A stretch of DNA of 64,000 nt from Lysobacter sp. BMK333-48F3 (GCF_019733395.1 NZ_JAIHOO010000001.1:1612001-1676000); one strand, 5' to 3'; positions 8,194 to 20,419 are shown, counted from the first letter of the stretch. Notes: generated by a model not told the origin, from the sequence alone. Program-made: numbers and translations.

Positions 8194-9279
8194 ATGCATG
8201 TGACCCGCCTGGACGCCCGCGGCTTGCGCCGCTTCGCCGAAGTGAGCCTGTCGCCGGCGCCTGGGATCAACCTGATCACGGGCGAGAACGGCGCGGGCAA
8301 GACCAGCCTGCTCGAAGCCCTGCACCTGATGGCCTACGGCCGCAGCTTCCGCGGGCGGGTCCGCGACGGGCTGATCCGCGCCGGCGATCCGGCCCTGGAA
8401 GTGTTCGTCGAATGGCAGGAAAGCCGGCGCGAGCCGCGGCGCAAGGCCGGGCTGCGCCACAGCGGCCAGGACTGGGTCGGCCGGCTCGACGGCCAGAGCG
8501 TGTCCCAGCTGGGCGAACTCTGCGCCGCCTTGGCCGTGGTCAGCTTCGAGCCCGGCAGCCACGCCCTGATCACCGGACCCGGCGAAATCCGCCGGCGCTA
8601 CTTGGATTGGGGCTTGTTCCACGTGGAACCAGACTTCACTCCGCTGTGGCGCCGTTATACCCGGGCGCTGAAGCAACGCAACGCCCTGCTCAAGGCCCGG
8701 ACCCGCGACGGCCAGCTGGATGCCTGGGACCACGAGCTGGCCGAGGCCGGCGAACCGCTGAGCCGACGCCGCCAGCATTATCTGGAGGAGCTGCAGCCGC
8801 GGTTCACTGCCCTGGCGGCCGAACTGGCCCCCGGATTGGGCGCGATCCGCCTGGACTACCTGCCGGGTTGGCGCCGCGACGAGTTTCCGCTGGCCGATGC
8901 CTTGCTGCTGGCGCGCGAACGCGACCAACAGCAGGGATTTACCTCGGTCGGCCCGCATCGCGCCGACTGGCGCATCGGCTACGGCGCGATTCCCGGGCGC
9001 GAAGCCCTGTCGCGCGGGCAAGCCAAGCTGGTCGCGCTGATCGCCCTGCTGGCCCAGGCCGAGCAGCACGCCCAGGCCCTGGGCGAGTGGCCGGTCATCG
9101 CGCTCGACGATCTGGCTTCGGAGCTGGACCGCCGACACCAGCGGAGGGTGCTCGAGCGCCTGATCGCCAGCCGCGCCCAGGTCTTCATCACCGGCACCGA
9201 GCCGCCGCCGGCCTTGGCCGAGATGGAGGTCGCGGTTGCTCGGTTCCACGTGGAACATGGAACCTTGCGACCGGAATGA
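8194..9279 (+). CDS. recF: DNA replication and repair protein RecF
   Basis: RecF, an SMC-like ATPase that with RecO and RecR loads RecA at gapped DNA. 361 residues, normal length. Walker A GENGAGKTS lies at 30-38; an ABC-type signature region (SRGQAKL) and Walker B/D-loop (ALDDLASELD) lie in the last third. The ATG at 8194 gives the usual MHVTRLDARGLRRF start. Two parS palindromes lie within this reading frame, at 8615-8630 and 9242-9257, so those codons also serve as ParB-binding DNA. Confidence 0.97.
   Translation: MHVTRLDARGLRRFAEVSLSPAPGINLITGENGAGKTSLLEALHLMAYGRSFRGRVRDGLIRAGDPALEVFVEWQESRREPRRKAGLRHSGQDWVGRLDGQSVSQLGELCAALAVVSFEPGSHALITGPGEIRRRYLDWGLFHVEPDFTPLWRRYTRALKQRNALLKARTRDGQLDAWDHELAEAGEPLSRRRQHYLEELQPRFTALAAELAPGLGAIRLDYLPGWRRDEFPLADALLLARERDQQQGFTSVGPHRADWRIGYGAIPGREALSRGQAKLVALIALLAQAEQHAQALGEWPVIALDDLASELDRRHQRRVLERLIASRAQVFITGTEPPPALAEMEVAVARFHVEHGTLRPE
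8615..8630. promoter_or_regulatory. parS: parS centromere site 2 (inside recF)
   Basis: TGTTCCACGTGGAACC, 15 of 16 to the palindromic consensus. It lies within the recF coding sequence. Confidence 0.88.
9242..9257. promoter_or_regulatory. parS: parS centromere site 3 (3' end of recF)
   Basis: GGTTCCACGTGGAACA, 15 of 16 to consensus, overlapping the last codons of recF. Confidence 0.86.
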
Positions 9280-9323
9280 TCCACGCAGATCCGTGAAACC
9301 GGGCCGGCTCGACCGGTTCGCGA

Positions 9324-9339
9324 TGTTCCACGTGGAACG
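9324..9339. promoter_or_regulatory. parS: parS centromere site 4
   Basis: TGTTCCACGTGGAACG, 15 of 16 to consensus, 82 bp after site 3 in the gap before the next gene. Confidence 0.86.
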
Positions 9340-9421
9340 GCGCACTCCCGCGGGGGCGCCGCCTCTAAACCGTCCAGTTCCGGCACGCATCTCCCTGAGA
9401 CCGCCAATCAGGGATGAGGCC

Positions 9422-10492
9422 ATGCCATCGCTCCGTTCGCTGTTGTTCGCCTGCTGCCTGGCCTCCTGCGCCGCCCCGGCCCTGGCCCAGGCCGACCTCG
9501 ATGCGCTCAGCCGGGCCACGGCCGGCCCGCGCACCCAGGTCGCGGTGCTCGGCAGCATCCACCTCAGCGCCCTGCCCAAGGACTTCGACCTTCAGCCCCT
9601 GCAGCCGCTGCTCGATCGCCTGGCGGCCTTCGATCCTCAGGTCATCGCGGTCGAAGCCGTGTCCGGCGAGGGCTGCGACCACCTGCGCCGGCATCGGACG
9701 CTGTTCGACGGTGCCGACGACACCTATTGCCCCGATACCGAGGCCGCGCGCCGGGCCACCGGACTGGAGGTCCCCGCCGCGATCGCCGAGATGCGTCGCC
9801 GCTACGCCGCCTGGCCGGCCCGCCCGACCCCGGCCCAGCGCCGCGGACTGGCCGCCGTGCTGTTGGCCGCGGGCGAGCGCGCCTCGGCCCTGACCCAATG
9901 GCTGCAGCTGCCGGCGGCCGAACGCCGCGCCGGCGACGGCCTGGACGCGGCGTTGGCGGCGCAGCTGGAGAAACTCGCCGGCACCGCACGCAACGAGAAC
10001 TTCACCGTCGGAGCCGCCCTGGCGGCGCGCCTGGGCCTGCAGCGTGTCTACGCGGTCGACGACCACAGCGCCGACCGGCTGTTCGCCGACATGGGGCCGG
10101 GGTTCCAGGCCGCGATCGGCGCGGTCCGCCAGGGCTCGCCCTATCCCTACGTCGAACGCGAGCAGGCCTTCCTCGACCGCGCCGACCTGATCGGCCTGTA
10201 CCGTTTCCTCAACGGCGGCGAAGCCCAGCAGGGCGGGATCGCCTCGGACTTCGGCGCCGCGCTGCGCGATCCTTCGGCCGAGCGCTACGGCCGCCAGTAC
10301 GTGGCCTGGTGGGAAGCGCGCAATCTGCGCATGGCGGCGAACCTGCGCGAAGCCTTCGGCAACCGCCCCGGCGTGCGCGTGCTGAACATCGTCGGCGCCT
10401 CGCACAAGCCCTATCTGGACGCCTACCTGGGCCGGATGCACGACGTGGACGTGGTCGACGTGGGCGCCCTGCTCGCGCCTGAGACGCGCTGA
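9422..10492 (+). CDS. DUF5694-like exported protein
   Basis: 356 residues starting with a signal peptide (SLLFACCLASCAAPALAQ, cleavage likely after ALAQ). The mature part opens with a VAVLGSIHLS segment and contains FDPQVIAVEAV, and near the end has RVLNIVGASHKPYLDAYL. This layout recalls the TraB/ChaN-like and DUF5694 proteins found in Xanthomonadaceae; their biochemical role is not established. ATG 9422 is preferred over the upstream in-frame ATG at 9236 because it gives a clean signal peptide and has GAGG just upstream. It sits between recF and gyrB, which interrupts the classical recF-gyrB adjacency. Confidence 0.75.
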   Translation: MPSLRSLLFACCLASCAAPALAQADLDALSRATAGPRTQVAVLGSIHLSALPKDFDLQPLQPLLDRLAAFDPQVIAVEAVSGEGCDHLRRHRTLFDGADDTYCPDTEAARRATGLEVPAAIAEMRRRYAAWPARPTPAQRRGLAAVLLAAGERASALTQWLQLPAAERRAGDGLDAALAAQLEKLAGTARNENFTVGAALAARLGLQRVYAVDDHSADRLFADMGPGFQAAIGAVRQGSPYPYVEREQAFLDRADLIGLYRFLNGGEAQQGGIASDFGAALRDPSAERYGRQYVAWWEARNLRMAANLREAFGNRPGVRVLNIVGASHKPYLDAYLGRMHDVDVVDVGALLAPETR

Positions 10493-10547
10493 GAGGCCGT
10501 CGTCCGGCGCGGGGCTGGGGGCCCAGAGGGGAGGGGGCGCGAGGTGC

Positions 10548-10553
10548 TATAAT
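10548..10553 (+). promoter_or_regulatory. Probable -10 box of the gyrB promoter
   Basis: A perfect TATAAT in otherwise GC-rich DNA, 87 bp upstream of the gyrB ATG. No convincing -35 hexamer stands 17 bp upstream, so the promoter is partly inferred. Confidence 0.5.
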
Positions 10554-10576
10554 TTCCGCTGGATCCCAATAGCTAA

Positions 10577-13069
<2,493 letters not shown>

Positions 13070-13073
13070 GCCC

Positions 13074-13844
13074 GTGGCTGGCGCGCCCGCGTCGGCCGAT
13101 CCGGTCCGGCCGAGCCTGCTCGCCGGGCTCGGCGGCTTCGCGATCGACCTGTTTTTGGCGATCGCGGCCCTGCTGGCCTTTGCCCTGCTTGGCGGCGTGG
13201 CTTGGACTTTCGTCTTAGGCCTGCAGGGCGTTCCGGCCGACCGGGCCATGCCCGGACCCGGCGCGATGATCGTGCTCAGCCTGCTCGCCACCGGCCTGGC
13301 CGCGCTGCTGGTCTATGCCCTGCGCCGCCCCGCCAGCCGCGCCGAACGCCGCGCCTCGCTGCAGGCCTGGCGCAATCCCTGGACCTACAGCTGGGTCGCG
13401 TTGGCGGTGATCGCCAGCGTCGGTTTCAGCGCACTAATGGGTCTGACGGCACAGTCGTTGCAGATCGAAATGCGGCCCAGCAACGCCGTGCTCGGCGCGG
13501 CGATCCGCAACCATCCCTGGCTGTTGCTGCTGTTCGCTACCCTGATCGCGCCGGCCTACGAAGAACTGCTGTTCCGGCGTGTGCTGTTCGGCCGATTGTG
13601 GGCCGCCGGCCGGCCCGGACTCGGCCTGGCGCTGAGTTCGATCGCCTTCGCCCTGGTCCACGAGCCGCCCGGTCTGGGCGCCAGCCACGGCCTGGGCATG
13701 CTGTTGTTGTGGGCCGTGTATGCCTTCATGGGCGCCGTTTTCGCCTGGGTTTACCGGCAAACCGGCAGCCTGTGGGCCGCGTACGCCGCGCACGCGCTCA
13801 ACAACCTGATTGCCGGTGCGGCCCTGCTGACGGCCGGCGGCTGA
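13074..13844 (+). CDS. CPBP family intramembrane glutamic endopeptidase
   Basis: 256 residues, hydrophobic throughout with about seven to eight predicted membrane helices. It carries the CPBP (CAAX protease and bacteriocin-processing, Abi/Rce1) motifs: EELLFRR near residue 162, FALVHEP about 30 residues later, and HALNNL near the C-terminus. Family members cleave substrates in the membrane or act in bacteriocin immunity; the substrate here is unknown. It starts with GTG 4 bp after the gyrB stop and is likely co-transcribed with gyrB. Confidence 0.88.
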   Translation: MAGAPASADPVRPSLLAGLGGFAIDLFLAIAALLAFALLGGVAWTFVLGLQGVPADRAMPGPGAMIVLSLLATGLAALLVYALRRPASRAERRASLQAWRNPWTYSWVALAVIASVGFSALMGLTAQSLQIEMRPSNAVLGAAIRNHPWLLLLFATLIAPAYEELLFRRVLFGRLWAAGRPGLGLALSSIAFALVHEPPGLGASHGLGMLLLWAVYAFMGAVFAWVYRQTGSLWAAYAAHALNNLIAGAALLTAGG

Positions 13845-13914
13845 TCCAACCCGCCGTTGACGATCGGTTAATCCGGGCAGGGCTACAAAAGTCCATCGCT
13901 TCGGGGAATCTTCG

Positions 13915-14718
13915 ATGAAACGCATCCTGCTCGGTCTGTCGATCGCCGCCGTCGTCGCTGCCTGCGCCACCACGACCTCGCCGACCGGCCGCACCCAGCG
14001 CATCGGCGCGGTGTCGCAGGAGCAGCTCGACCAGATGGGCGCCAAGGCCTTCGCCGACGCCAAGAGCAAGCAACGCCTGAGCGGCGATGCGCGCCAGAAC
14101 GCCTATGTGCGCTGCGTGGTCAATTCGATTACCCAGCAATTGCCGCAGGGCTGGCAGGCGAACTGGGACGTGGCCTTGTTCGCCGACGACTCGCCCAACG
14201 CCTTCGCCCTGCCGGGCGGCAAAGTCGGCGTGAATACCGGCATTTTCACCGTCGCGCGCAATCAGGATCAGCTCGCCGCAGTGATCGCGCACGAGATCGG
14301 CCATGTGGTCTCGCGCCATCACGACGAACGCATCACCCGGCAGATGAGCGCGCAGATCGGCCTGGGCGTGCTCGGCAGCCTGGTCGGCGCGCGCTACGGC
14401 GAAGGCATGGCCAGCACCGCCAACCAGCTCGGCGGCGCGGCCTTGCAGACCGCGTTCCTGCTGCCCGGTTCGCGCACCCAGGAAACCGAGGCCGACGTGG
14501 TCGGCCAGCGGCTGATGGCGCAGGCCGGCTACGACCCGCGGCAAGCGGTGAACCTGTGGCAAAACATGATCGCGGCGAGTACCTCGCGCCCGCCGCAATG
14601 GCTGTCGACCCACCCCGATCCGCAATCGCGCATCCACGAATTGGGTGCGCGCGCGGGCGCCTTGGTGCCGACCTACGAACAGGCCCGCGCGGCCGGCCGT
14701 ACGCCCAAGTGTGGTTGA
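13915..14718 (+). CDS. M48 family metalloprotease, lipoprotein
   Basis: 267 residues. The N-terminus is a lipoprotein signal (lipobox VVAAC), so the mature protein should be anchored in the cell envelope. The M48 zinc-protease core contains the HEIGH motif (VIAHEIGHVVSRHH) near residue 125 and the downstream zinc ligand Glu in QETEADVVG. It resembles the LoiP/BepA-like periplasmic quality-control proteases, with no C-terminal TPR domain. Role in outer-membrane protein quality control is inferred from the family. Confidence 0.92.
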   Translation: MKRILLGLSIAAVVAACATTTSPTGRTQRIGAVSQEQLDQMGAKAFADAKSKQRLSGDARQNAYVRCVVNSITQQLPQGWQANWDVALFADDSPNAFALPGGKVGVNTGIFTVARNQDQLAAVIAHEIGHVVSRHHDERITRQMSAQIGLGVLGSLVGARYGEGMASTANQLGGAALQTAFLLPGSRTQETEADVVGQRLMAQAGYDPRQAVNLWQNMIAASTSRPPQWLSTHPDPQSRIHELGARAGALVPTYEQARAAGRTPKCG

Positions 14719-14862
14719 TAAGTATTCGTTATTGACGATTTTTGGCGGCTGCAACCTGTATCGCGCCGGCCCAAATTTCTGATAGCTTGGCGGCCCCTTG
14801 GCCTTGCGCCGTTCCTCCGCGAGGCCCCGGGCCAGCGGCCGCCCAGCCCTTCGAGGTGTGTC

Positions 14863-16089
14863 ATGAACAAGCAAATCAGTCGCCGCAACACCCTGCTCGC
14901 CGCCGCCATCGGCGCGGTGCTCGTGTTCGGCGCGGTGTCCCAGGCCAACGCGCAGACCGCGTCGGAGCGCAGCGCCCAGCGCCGTGCCGCCAAGGACAAC
15001 GAACGCAAGAGCGGCGCCTCGCAGGCCAAGGTCGAGAACGCCTATCCGAACGCGACCCGCACCCCGCCGGAAGCCAAGGCGTCCTCGAAGGGCGGCGCCA
15101 AGCTGCAGAAAATGATGGACTTCTACGACAAGGAGAAGTCCACCGAAGCGCGCGCCGCGGCCGACGAAATCCTCGCCAACACCGCGCTCAACGCCTACGA
15201 GCGTTCCTTCGCCGCGCAGATCGGCGCGCAGCTGGCCTACGACGCCGACGACAGCAAGGGCGCGGTCGGCTACCTCAAGCAGGCGATCGAGCTCAACGGC
15301 CTGGACAACAACGGCCATTTCAACTCGATGTTCATGATGGCGCAGCTGCAGCTGCAGGACGACCAGTACGCCGATTCGCTGGCGACGATGGATCGCTTCC
15401 TCAACGAAACCAAGAGCACCAAGCCCGAGCACCTGATCGTCAAGGGCAATGCGCTGTACCGCATGGACCGCTTCGCCGACGCGGCCAAGGTCATCAAGCA
15501 GGCCATCGACGGCTCGCCGGAGCCCAAGGGCGAATGGCAGCAGCTGCTGATGGCCAGCTACATGGAAAACAACCAGGGCGCCGAAGCGGCGAAGATCGCC
15601 GAAGCGCTCGCGGCCAAGAACCCGGGCGACAAGCGCGCGCAAATGAACGTCGCCGCGGTCTATTCGCAGGCCGACCAGCTCGACAAGGCCGCCGCCGTAC
15701 TCGAGAAGCTGCGCGCCGCCGGTCAGTTCACCGAAGACAAGGATTACCGCCAGCTGTACGCGACCTACCTGAACCTCGACGGCAAGGAGAAGGAAGCGGC
15801 GACGGTGATCAACGAGGGCCTGGAAAAGGGCATCCTCAAGCCGGATTACCAGGCCTACGTGGCCCTGGCCCAGTCTTACTACTTCTCCGAGCAGTCGGGG
15901 AAGTCGATCGATGCATATAAGAAAGCGGCTCCGCTCGCACCGGACGGTGAGACGTACCTGAATCTCGCCCGTGTGCTGTGGCAGGAAGACCGCATTCCCG
16001 AGGCAAAGGAAGCCGCCAAGCAGGCGATCGCCAAGGGCGTGAAGAAGCCCGACGACGCCAACAAGATTCTCGCGCTGAAAAGCAAATAA
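14863..16089 (+). CDS. Exported tetratricopeptide-repeat protein
   Basis: 408 residues with a signal peptide (LLAAAIGAVLVFGAVSQANAQ). The mature protein is helical and built of degenerate TPR units, for example AVYSQADQLDKAAAVLEKL and EAKEAAKQAIAKG near the end. TPRs mediate protein contacts; a periplasmic location is predicted. It stands 97 bp upstream of tonB and may be functionally linked to the TonB system, but the intervening promoter-like sequence argues against a strict operon. Confidence 0.85.
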   Translation: MNKQISRRNTLLAAAIGAVLVFGAVSQANAQTASERSAQRRAAKDNERKSGASQAKVENAYPNATRTPPEAKASSKGGAKLQKMMDFYDKEKSTEARAAADEILANTALNAYERSFAAQIGAQLAYDADDSKGAVGYLKQAIELNGLDNNGHFNSMFMMAQLQLQDDQYADSLATMDRFLNETKSTKPEHLIVKGNALYRMDRFADAAKVIKQAIDGSPEPKGEWQQLLMASYMENNQGAEAAKIAEALAAKNPGDKRAQMNVAAVYSQADQLDKAAAVLEKLRAAGQFTEDKDYRQLYATYLNLDGKEKEAATVINEGLEKGILKPDYQAYVALAQSYYFSEQSGKSIDAYKKAAPLAPDGETYLNLARVLWQEDRIPEAKEAAKQAIAKGVKKPDDANKILALKSK

Positions 16090-16114
16090 TTGGCGAAGAG
16101 ATGACCATCCGCGC

Positions 16115-16143
16115 TTGGAACCTGTGACGCGGTTTGGTATATG
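16115..16143 (+). promoter_or_regulatory. Candidate sigma-70 promoter for the tonB operon
   Basis: TTGGAA at 16115-16120, a 17-bp spacer and TATATG at 16138-16143, about 45 bp before the tonB start. Spacing is ideal and both hexamers match four of six or better. No Fur box was recognised. Confidence 0.4.
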
Positions 16144-16186
16144 CTAGGAGGTTCCCGCGACTGGAAACGGTTGCAGGAACCGAACG

Positions 16187-16837
16187 ATGGCCCGCGGCGC
16201 CCCGGCGTCCGGAAACACCTCCCGAGCTGACGGCATGACGCAAGACCTCGAACTCCAAGTTAGGAATGATGACGACCGCGAAGGATTGAACTGGGCACGC
16301 ATTGCCGGTATCACCTGCGCGATCGCCGTGCATGCCGCGGCGCTCCTGTTGTTGCTGGCCCCAATGACGCCGCCTGCCCAACAGCAGGAGGAAGAGCAGG
16401 TGACGATGGTGAACATCATCAAGCCGCCGCCGCCGCGCCCGACCCCGACGCCTCCGCCGCCGGACCAGCCGCCGATCGAGAATCTGGACCCGAGTCCGAT
16501 CGATCCGCCCGCGCCGCCGCCGGCTCCGCCCGCGCCGCCGCAGGTCGCCAGCGACATCGGTTCCAGCGTCGACCCGTCTTCGCGCCGGTTGAACCCGCCG
16601 AAGTACCCGCCGACCGAAGCCCGTCAGGGCGTGGGCGGCACCGTAGTCCTCGTGATCAGCATCGACGCCCAGGGCAACGTGCTGGACGTGCAGGTCGAAA
16701 AGTCCAGCCGTAACCGCAATCTGGACCGCGCAGCCATGGATGCCGCCCGCAAGTGGCGCTTCAACCCTGAAGTGCGCAACGGTCAACCGGTCGCAAGCCG
16801 CGTCCGCGTACCCGTGGATTTCGTCCCGCCGAACTGA
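16187..16837 (+). CDS. tonB: Energy transducer TonB
   Basis: TonB couples the ExbB-ExbD proton channel to outer-membrane receptors. 216 residues: a short cytoplasmic N-terminus, one membrane helix (AIAVHAAALLLLL), a proline-rich periplasmic spacer (PPPPRPTPTPPPPDQPP) and a C-terminal TonB domain with GVGGTVVLVISIDAQGNV and the usual AARKWRFNP motif. ATG 16187 has CAGGAA 11 bp upstream; ATG 16235 is an alternative that removes 16 residues. First gene of tonB-exbB-exbD-exbD. Confidence 0.95.
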   Translation: MARGAPASGNTSRADGMTQDLELQVRNDDDREGLNWARIAGITCAIAVHAAALLLLLAPMTPPAQQQEEEQVTMVNIIKPPPPRPTPTPPPPDQPPIENLDPSPIDPPAPPPAPPAPPQVASDIGSSVDPSSRRLNPPKYPPTEARQGVGGTVVLVISIDAQGNVLDVQVEKSSRNRNLDRAAMDAARKWRFNPEVRNGQPVASRVRVPVDFVPPN

Positions 16838-16936
16838 TCGGGTTCGGTTGGACAGCTAGTTGTTTCGACAGCTAGTCGTTGCGTTAGTTCCATGTAAAAC
16901 CTTTCTTCCTTTCCACGACATTCAAAGGTAAGCGTC

Positions 16937-17686
16937 ATGCTGCAGCAAACCACTACCGCCGCCGCCGGAGGCTCCAACGCTGAAGCGCTCCAGCAGATGA
17001 GCTTTTCGCATCTGTTGCAGAACTTCGACCTCGTCGGCTGGATCGTGTTCATCACGCTCACGCTGATGTCGGTTCTGTCGGTCTACTGGATCGTCATCAA
17101 CTTCGTTAAGAATCTGCGCCTGCGCGGTTCGTCGGACCGCGTCGTCAGCACGTTCTGGGAAACCCCGAACGCCCAGGACGCGATCCGCTACATGGAAGAG
17201 CAGCCGCGCAGCGAGCCGTTCTCCAAGATCGCCCTCGACGCCGCCCAGGCCGCCGCTCACCACCAGCGCCACGAAGGCTCGCGTCTGGTCGAGTCGCTGA
17301 ACCGCTCGGAGTTCGTCGACCGCGCCCTGCGCCAGGCCGTCACCCGCGAGAGCTCGCGCCTGGAAGCCGGTCTGACCGTGCTCGCCACCGTCGGCTCGAC
17401 CGCTCCGTTCGTCGGTCTGCTCGGCACCGTGTGGGGCATCTACCACGCCCTGCTGCGTCTGGGCGCCTCGGGCGAGTCCTCGATCCAGGCCGTGGCCGGC
17501 CCGGTGGGTGAAGCGCTGATCATGACCGCGATCGGTCTGTTCGTCGCGATCCCGGCCGTGCTCGCCTACAACTTCTTCGTCCGCCTGAACCGTGTCACGA
17601 ACAACAAGTTCGACACCTTCGCGCACGACCTGCACGACTTCTTCGCCACCGGCTCGCGCGTCGGCGAAGTGGCCGGCAAGCGCTAA
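16937..17686 (+). CDS. exbB: MotA/TolQ/ExbB proton channel protein
   Basis: ExbB, inner-membrane proton channel subunit that energises TonB with ExbD. 249 residues with three membrane helices: one near residues 35-57 (VGWIVFITLTLMSVLSVYWIV) and two in the C-terminal half, where TAPFVGLLGTVWGIY and EALIMTAIGLFVAIPAVLAYN are the conserved channel segments. It lies between tonB and the first exbD, in the arrangement known from Xanthomonas. Confidence 0.95.
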   Translation: MLQQTTTAAAGGSNAEALQQMSFSHLLQNFDLVGWIVFITLTLMSVLSVYWIVINFVKNLRLRGSSDRVVSTFWETPNAQDAIRYMEEQPRSEPFSKIALDAAQAAAHHQRHEGSRLVESLNRSEFVDRALRQAVTRESSRLEAGLTVLATVGSTAPFVGLLGTVWGIYHALLRLGASGESSIQAVAGPVGEALIMTAIGLFVAIPAVLAYNFFVRLNRVTNNKFDTFAHDLHDFFATGSRVGEVAGKR

Positions 17687-17730
17687 TACGCACCACCTAG
17701 CCTTCTCAATAGAGTAGTTGGAGTTCGGAC

Positions 17731-18147
17731 ATGGCCTTTAGTGCAGGCAACGACAGCGGCGGCCCGATGGCCACCATCAACGTCACGCCCCTGGTGGACG
17801 TGATGCTGGTGCTGCTGATCATTTTCATGATCACCGCACCGCTGATGACCCATAAGGTCGAAATCAAGCTGCCCGAAGCCACTCTCGCCAAGCCTGAGGA
17901 GGCGCCGAAGACGCCGCCGATCACCCTGGCCATCCAGGAGAGCGGCGCGATCTATTGGAACGACGAACCCGTCACCATGGATCAGCTGGAAAGCCGTCTT
18001 TCGGTCGAAGCGCAGAAGACCCCGCAGCCGCAGATCAACGTCCGCGGCGACCGCACCGCCAAGTACCGCATCGTCAACAATGTGGTCACGGTGGCGCAGA
18101 AGCAGGGCATGCGCAAGGTCGGCTTCGTCGCGATCAAAGAACGTTAA
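17731..18147 (+). CDS. exbD: Biopolymer transport protein ExbD (first paralogue)
   Basis: ExbD/TolR family, partner of ExbB. 138 residues: a short N-terminus, one membrane helix with the essential Asp ([19 protein letters not shown]) and a periplasmic domain. Good Shine-Dalgarno-like GGAG upstream (TTGGAGTTCGGAC). It is followed after 15 bp by a second exbD. Confidence 0.95.
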   Translation: MAFSAGNDSGGPMATINVTPLVDVMLVLLIIFMITAPLMTHKVEIKLPEATLAKPEEAPKTPPITLAIQESGAIYWNDEPVTMDQLESRLSVEAQKTPQPQINVRGDRTAKYRIVNNVVTVAQKQGMRKVGFVAIKER

Positions 18148-18162
18148 TCGGAGACAAGAGAC

Positions 18163-18576
<414 letters not shown>

Positions 18577-18610
18577 GCTCTACGCCGAAACCGACGCTTA
18601 CCGTCGTGAA

Positions 18611-18641
18611 ACGCCGCCCGCTTGGGCGGCGTTTTTTTTTT
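18611..18641 (+). terminator. Rho-independent terminator after the second exbD
   Basis: GCCGCCC / GGGCGGC hairpin with a 4-nt loop, followed by a run of ten or more T. It closes the tonB-exbB-exbD-exbD operon and separates it from the third exbD. Confidence 0.9.
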
Positions 18642-18889
18642 GCCCGCGGCATTCGCGATCGGGTGCCGCGCAGCCGATCGGCGGCAGCGCGGCGGCGATC
18701 GGCTAGGTGTGTTCGGCCGTTCGGATTCGGCCAGGTTCGACCGCATGCGCCGTCGCCGCGTTGCCGCCATCGCCAACGAGTCGGGCCGGTCGCGCATCCC
18801 GGCGACGGAACGAATGAGACGCGCTTGCGTTATCTGCTGTGACCGGCTTAACGTAAATCCGGGCAGCCCGCCCCAGGATGGAGGTGCAC

Positions 18890-19300
18890 ATGGCCGGTTC
18901 CAGGTTCTCCGCTCCCGCTTACGCCGGCAACGCGCCGGTGGCCGAAATCAACGTCACGCCCCTGGTCGACGTGATGCTGGTCCTGCTGATCATCTTCATG
19001 GTCACCGCGCCGGCGCTGACCGGAAAAATCGACCTCGGCCTGCCCGTCCCCGGCAAGACCGCCGCCGAGCCGCCGCCGAAGGCCAGCTTGATGGTGCGCC
19101 AGGACGGCGGCTTCGAACTCGACGGCCGCAGCCTGGCGGCCGGCGAACTGCCGGCGGCATTGAAGGCGCTGGCGCGCAGCGCACCGAACACCGTGCTCGA
19201 AATCGGCGCCAACGCCGATGCCGACTACCAGGGCTTCGCCCATGCCCTGTCGGCCGCGCAGGACAGCGGGATCGAGAACATCTCCACATCGACGCGCTGA
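18890..19300 (+). CDS. Biopolymer transport protein ExbD (third paralogue)
   Basis: 136 residues. It has the ExbD membrane helix with the conserved Asp ([19 protein letters not shown]) and a periplasmic domain ending in SGIENISTST. ATG 18890 is preferred over ATG 18878, because GGAGG lies 6-10 bp upstream of 18890 and overlaps the earlier start. It is separated from the tonB operon by the terminator at 18611 and about 250 bp, so it has its own promoter; no ExbB is encoded next to it. Confidence 0.92.
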   Translation: MAGSRFSAPAYAGNAPVAEINVTPLVDVMLVLLIIFMVTAPALTGKIDLGLPVPGKTAAEPPPKASLMVRQDGGFELDGRSLAAGELPAALKALARSAPNTVLEIGANADADYQGFAHALSAAQDSGIENISTSTR

Positions 19301-19320
19301 GTCCGGCAACACCGACGCGC

Positions 19321-19345
19321 AACGGCCGCCACCGCGCGGCCGTTG
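19321..19345 (+). terminator. Terminator-like hairpin after the third exbD
   Basis: AACGGCCGC / GCGGCCGTT stem with a 6-nt loop, 20 bp after the stop codon, followed by a weak T-rich tail. It may serve both convergent transcripts. Confidence 0.5.
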
Positions 19346-19362
19346 TCGTTCGCCGTATCTCC

Positions 19363-19532
19363 TGTAGGAGCGGCGTCAGCCGCGACAACCGAAGCGGTGA
19401 AATACCACGTAGCCTGCCGAAGCCCGGTCGGTCGGCGGTTCGATAAAAATGCCCGTATGCCCGTATGCCCGGGCTTCGGCCGCGACGCTCGCGTACACCT
19501 CTGCGGTTGTCGCGGCTCACGCCGCTCCTACA
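19363..19532. repeat. TGTAGGAGCGGCG intergenic inverted-repeat element, copy 2
   Basis: Full-length copy with terminal inverted repeats TGTAGGAGCGGCGTCAGCCG and its complement, between convergent exbD and pdxJ. About the same length and layout as the copy at 1588-1752. Confidence 0.85.
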
Positions 19533-19541
19533 GGCAAGCGT

Positions 19542-20297
19542 TCAGGCGGCTTCGCCGATCACCCGCAGATAGGCGCGCACCGTCGCGTCGAGGCCTTGGT
19601 ACAGGGCTTCGCCGATCAGGGCGTGGCCGATCGACACTTCGAGCACGTTCGGCACGCCGCGCAGGAAGGCGCCGAGATTGGCCTGGCTGAGGTCGTGGCC
19701 GGCGTTGACGCCGAGCCCGGCGGCCTGGGCGCGGCGCGCGGCCGCGGCGAAGGCGGCGACCGCGGTGTCGCTGCGGCCTTGGGCGTGGGCTTCGGCGTAG
19801 GGCCCGGTGTACAGCTCGACCCGGTCGGCGCCGAGCGCGGCGGCCAGCTCGATGCCGGCGCGATCGGCGTCGGCGAACACGCTGACCCGGCAACCCAATG
19901 CGCGCAGCTCGGCGATGCGCGGGCGCAGGGTTTCGGCGTCGCGGATGAAATCGAAACCGTGGTCGGAGGTGAGCTGGTCGTCGCCGTCCGGGACCAGGGT
20001 CGCCTGCGCCGGGCGGGTGCGTTGGCACAGCTCGAACAGGCCCGGGTAGCCGTCGCGCGGCGGCGCGAAGGGATTGCCTTCGATATTGAATTCCACGCCG
20101 CGTACGCGGGTCAGCTCGGCCAGCGCGTACACGTCGTCGGCGCGGATATGGCGGGCGTCGGGGCGCGGATGCACGGTGATGCCGTGCGCGCCGGCGTCCA
20201 GGCAGGCGCGCGCCGCGCGCACGACATCGGGTTCGGCGCCGCCGCGCGAGTTGCGCAGCACGGCGATCTTGTTGACGTTGACGCTGAGCACGGTCAT
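19542..20297 (-). CDS. pdxJ: Pyridoxine 5'-phosphate synthase PdxJ
   Basis: PdxJ condenses 1-deoxyxylulose 5-phosphate with 3-amino-2-oxopropyl phosphate to make pyridoxine 5'-phosphate (vitamin B6). 251 residues, TIM barrel. Family motifs seen: [20 protein letters not shown] at the start, [25 protein letters not shown] and [11 protein letters not shown] near the C-terminus. ATG 20297 is chosen over a GTG two codons upstream. Its place beside tonB-exb genes is the same as in Xanthomonas. Confidence 0.97.
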   Translation of the reverse strand: MTVLSVNVNKIAVLRNSRGGAEPDVVRAARACLDAGAHGITVHPRPDARHIRADDVYALAELTRVRGVEFNIEGNPFAPPRDGYPGLFELCQRTRPAQATLVPDGDDQLTSDHGFDFIRDAETLRPRIAELRALGCRVSVFADADRAGIELAAALGADRVELYTGPYAEAHAQGRSDTAVAAFAAAARRAQAAGLGVNAGHDLSQANLGAFLRGVPNVLEVSIGHALIGEALYQGLDATVRAYLRVIGEAA

Positions 20298-20419
20298 GCG
20301 CACAGCCTAACCCGCCGCGTGCGTCGCGGCGAGCGGCGCACGCGCGATGGCCGATGCGGCGGGATGCGCCGGGCCGAGCCGGTGCGCAGGAAAACAGACG
20401 ACCGCGGTCGCGGCCGGAC

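Noticed and set aside
8118..9296. Alternative plus frame across recF
   Set aside because: Same strand, shifted frame of recF; Arg/Pro-rich nonsense translation.
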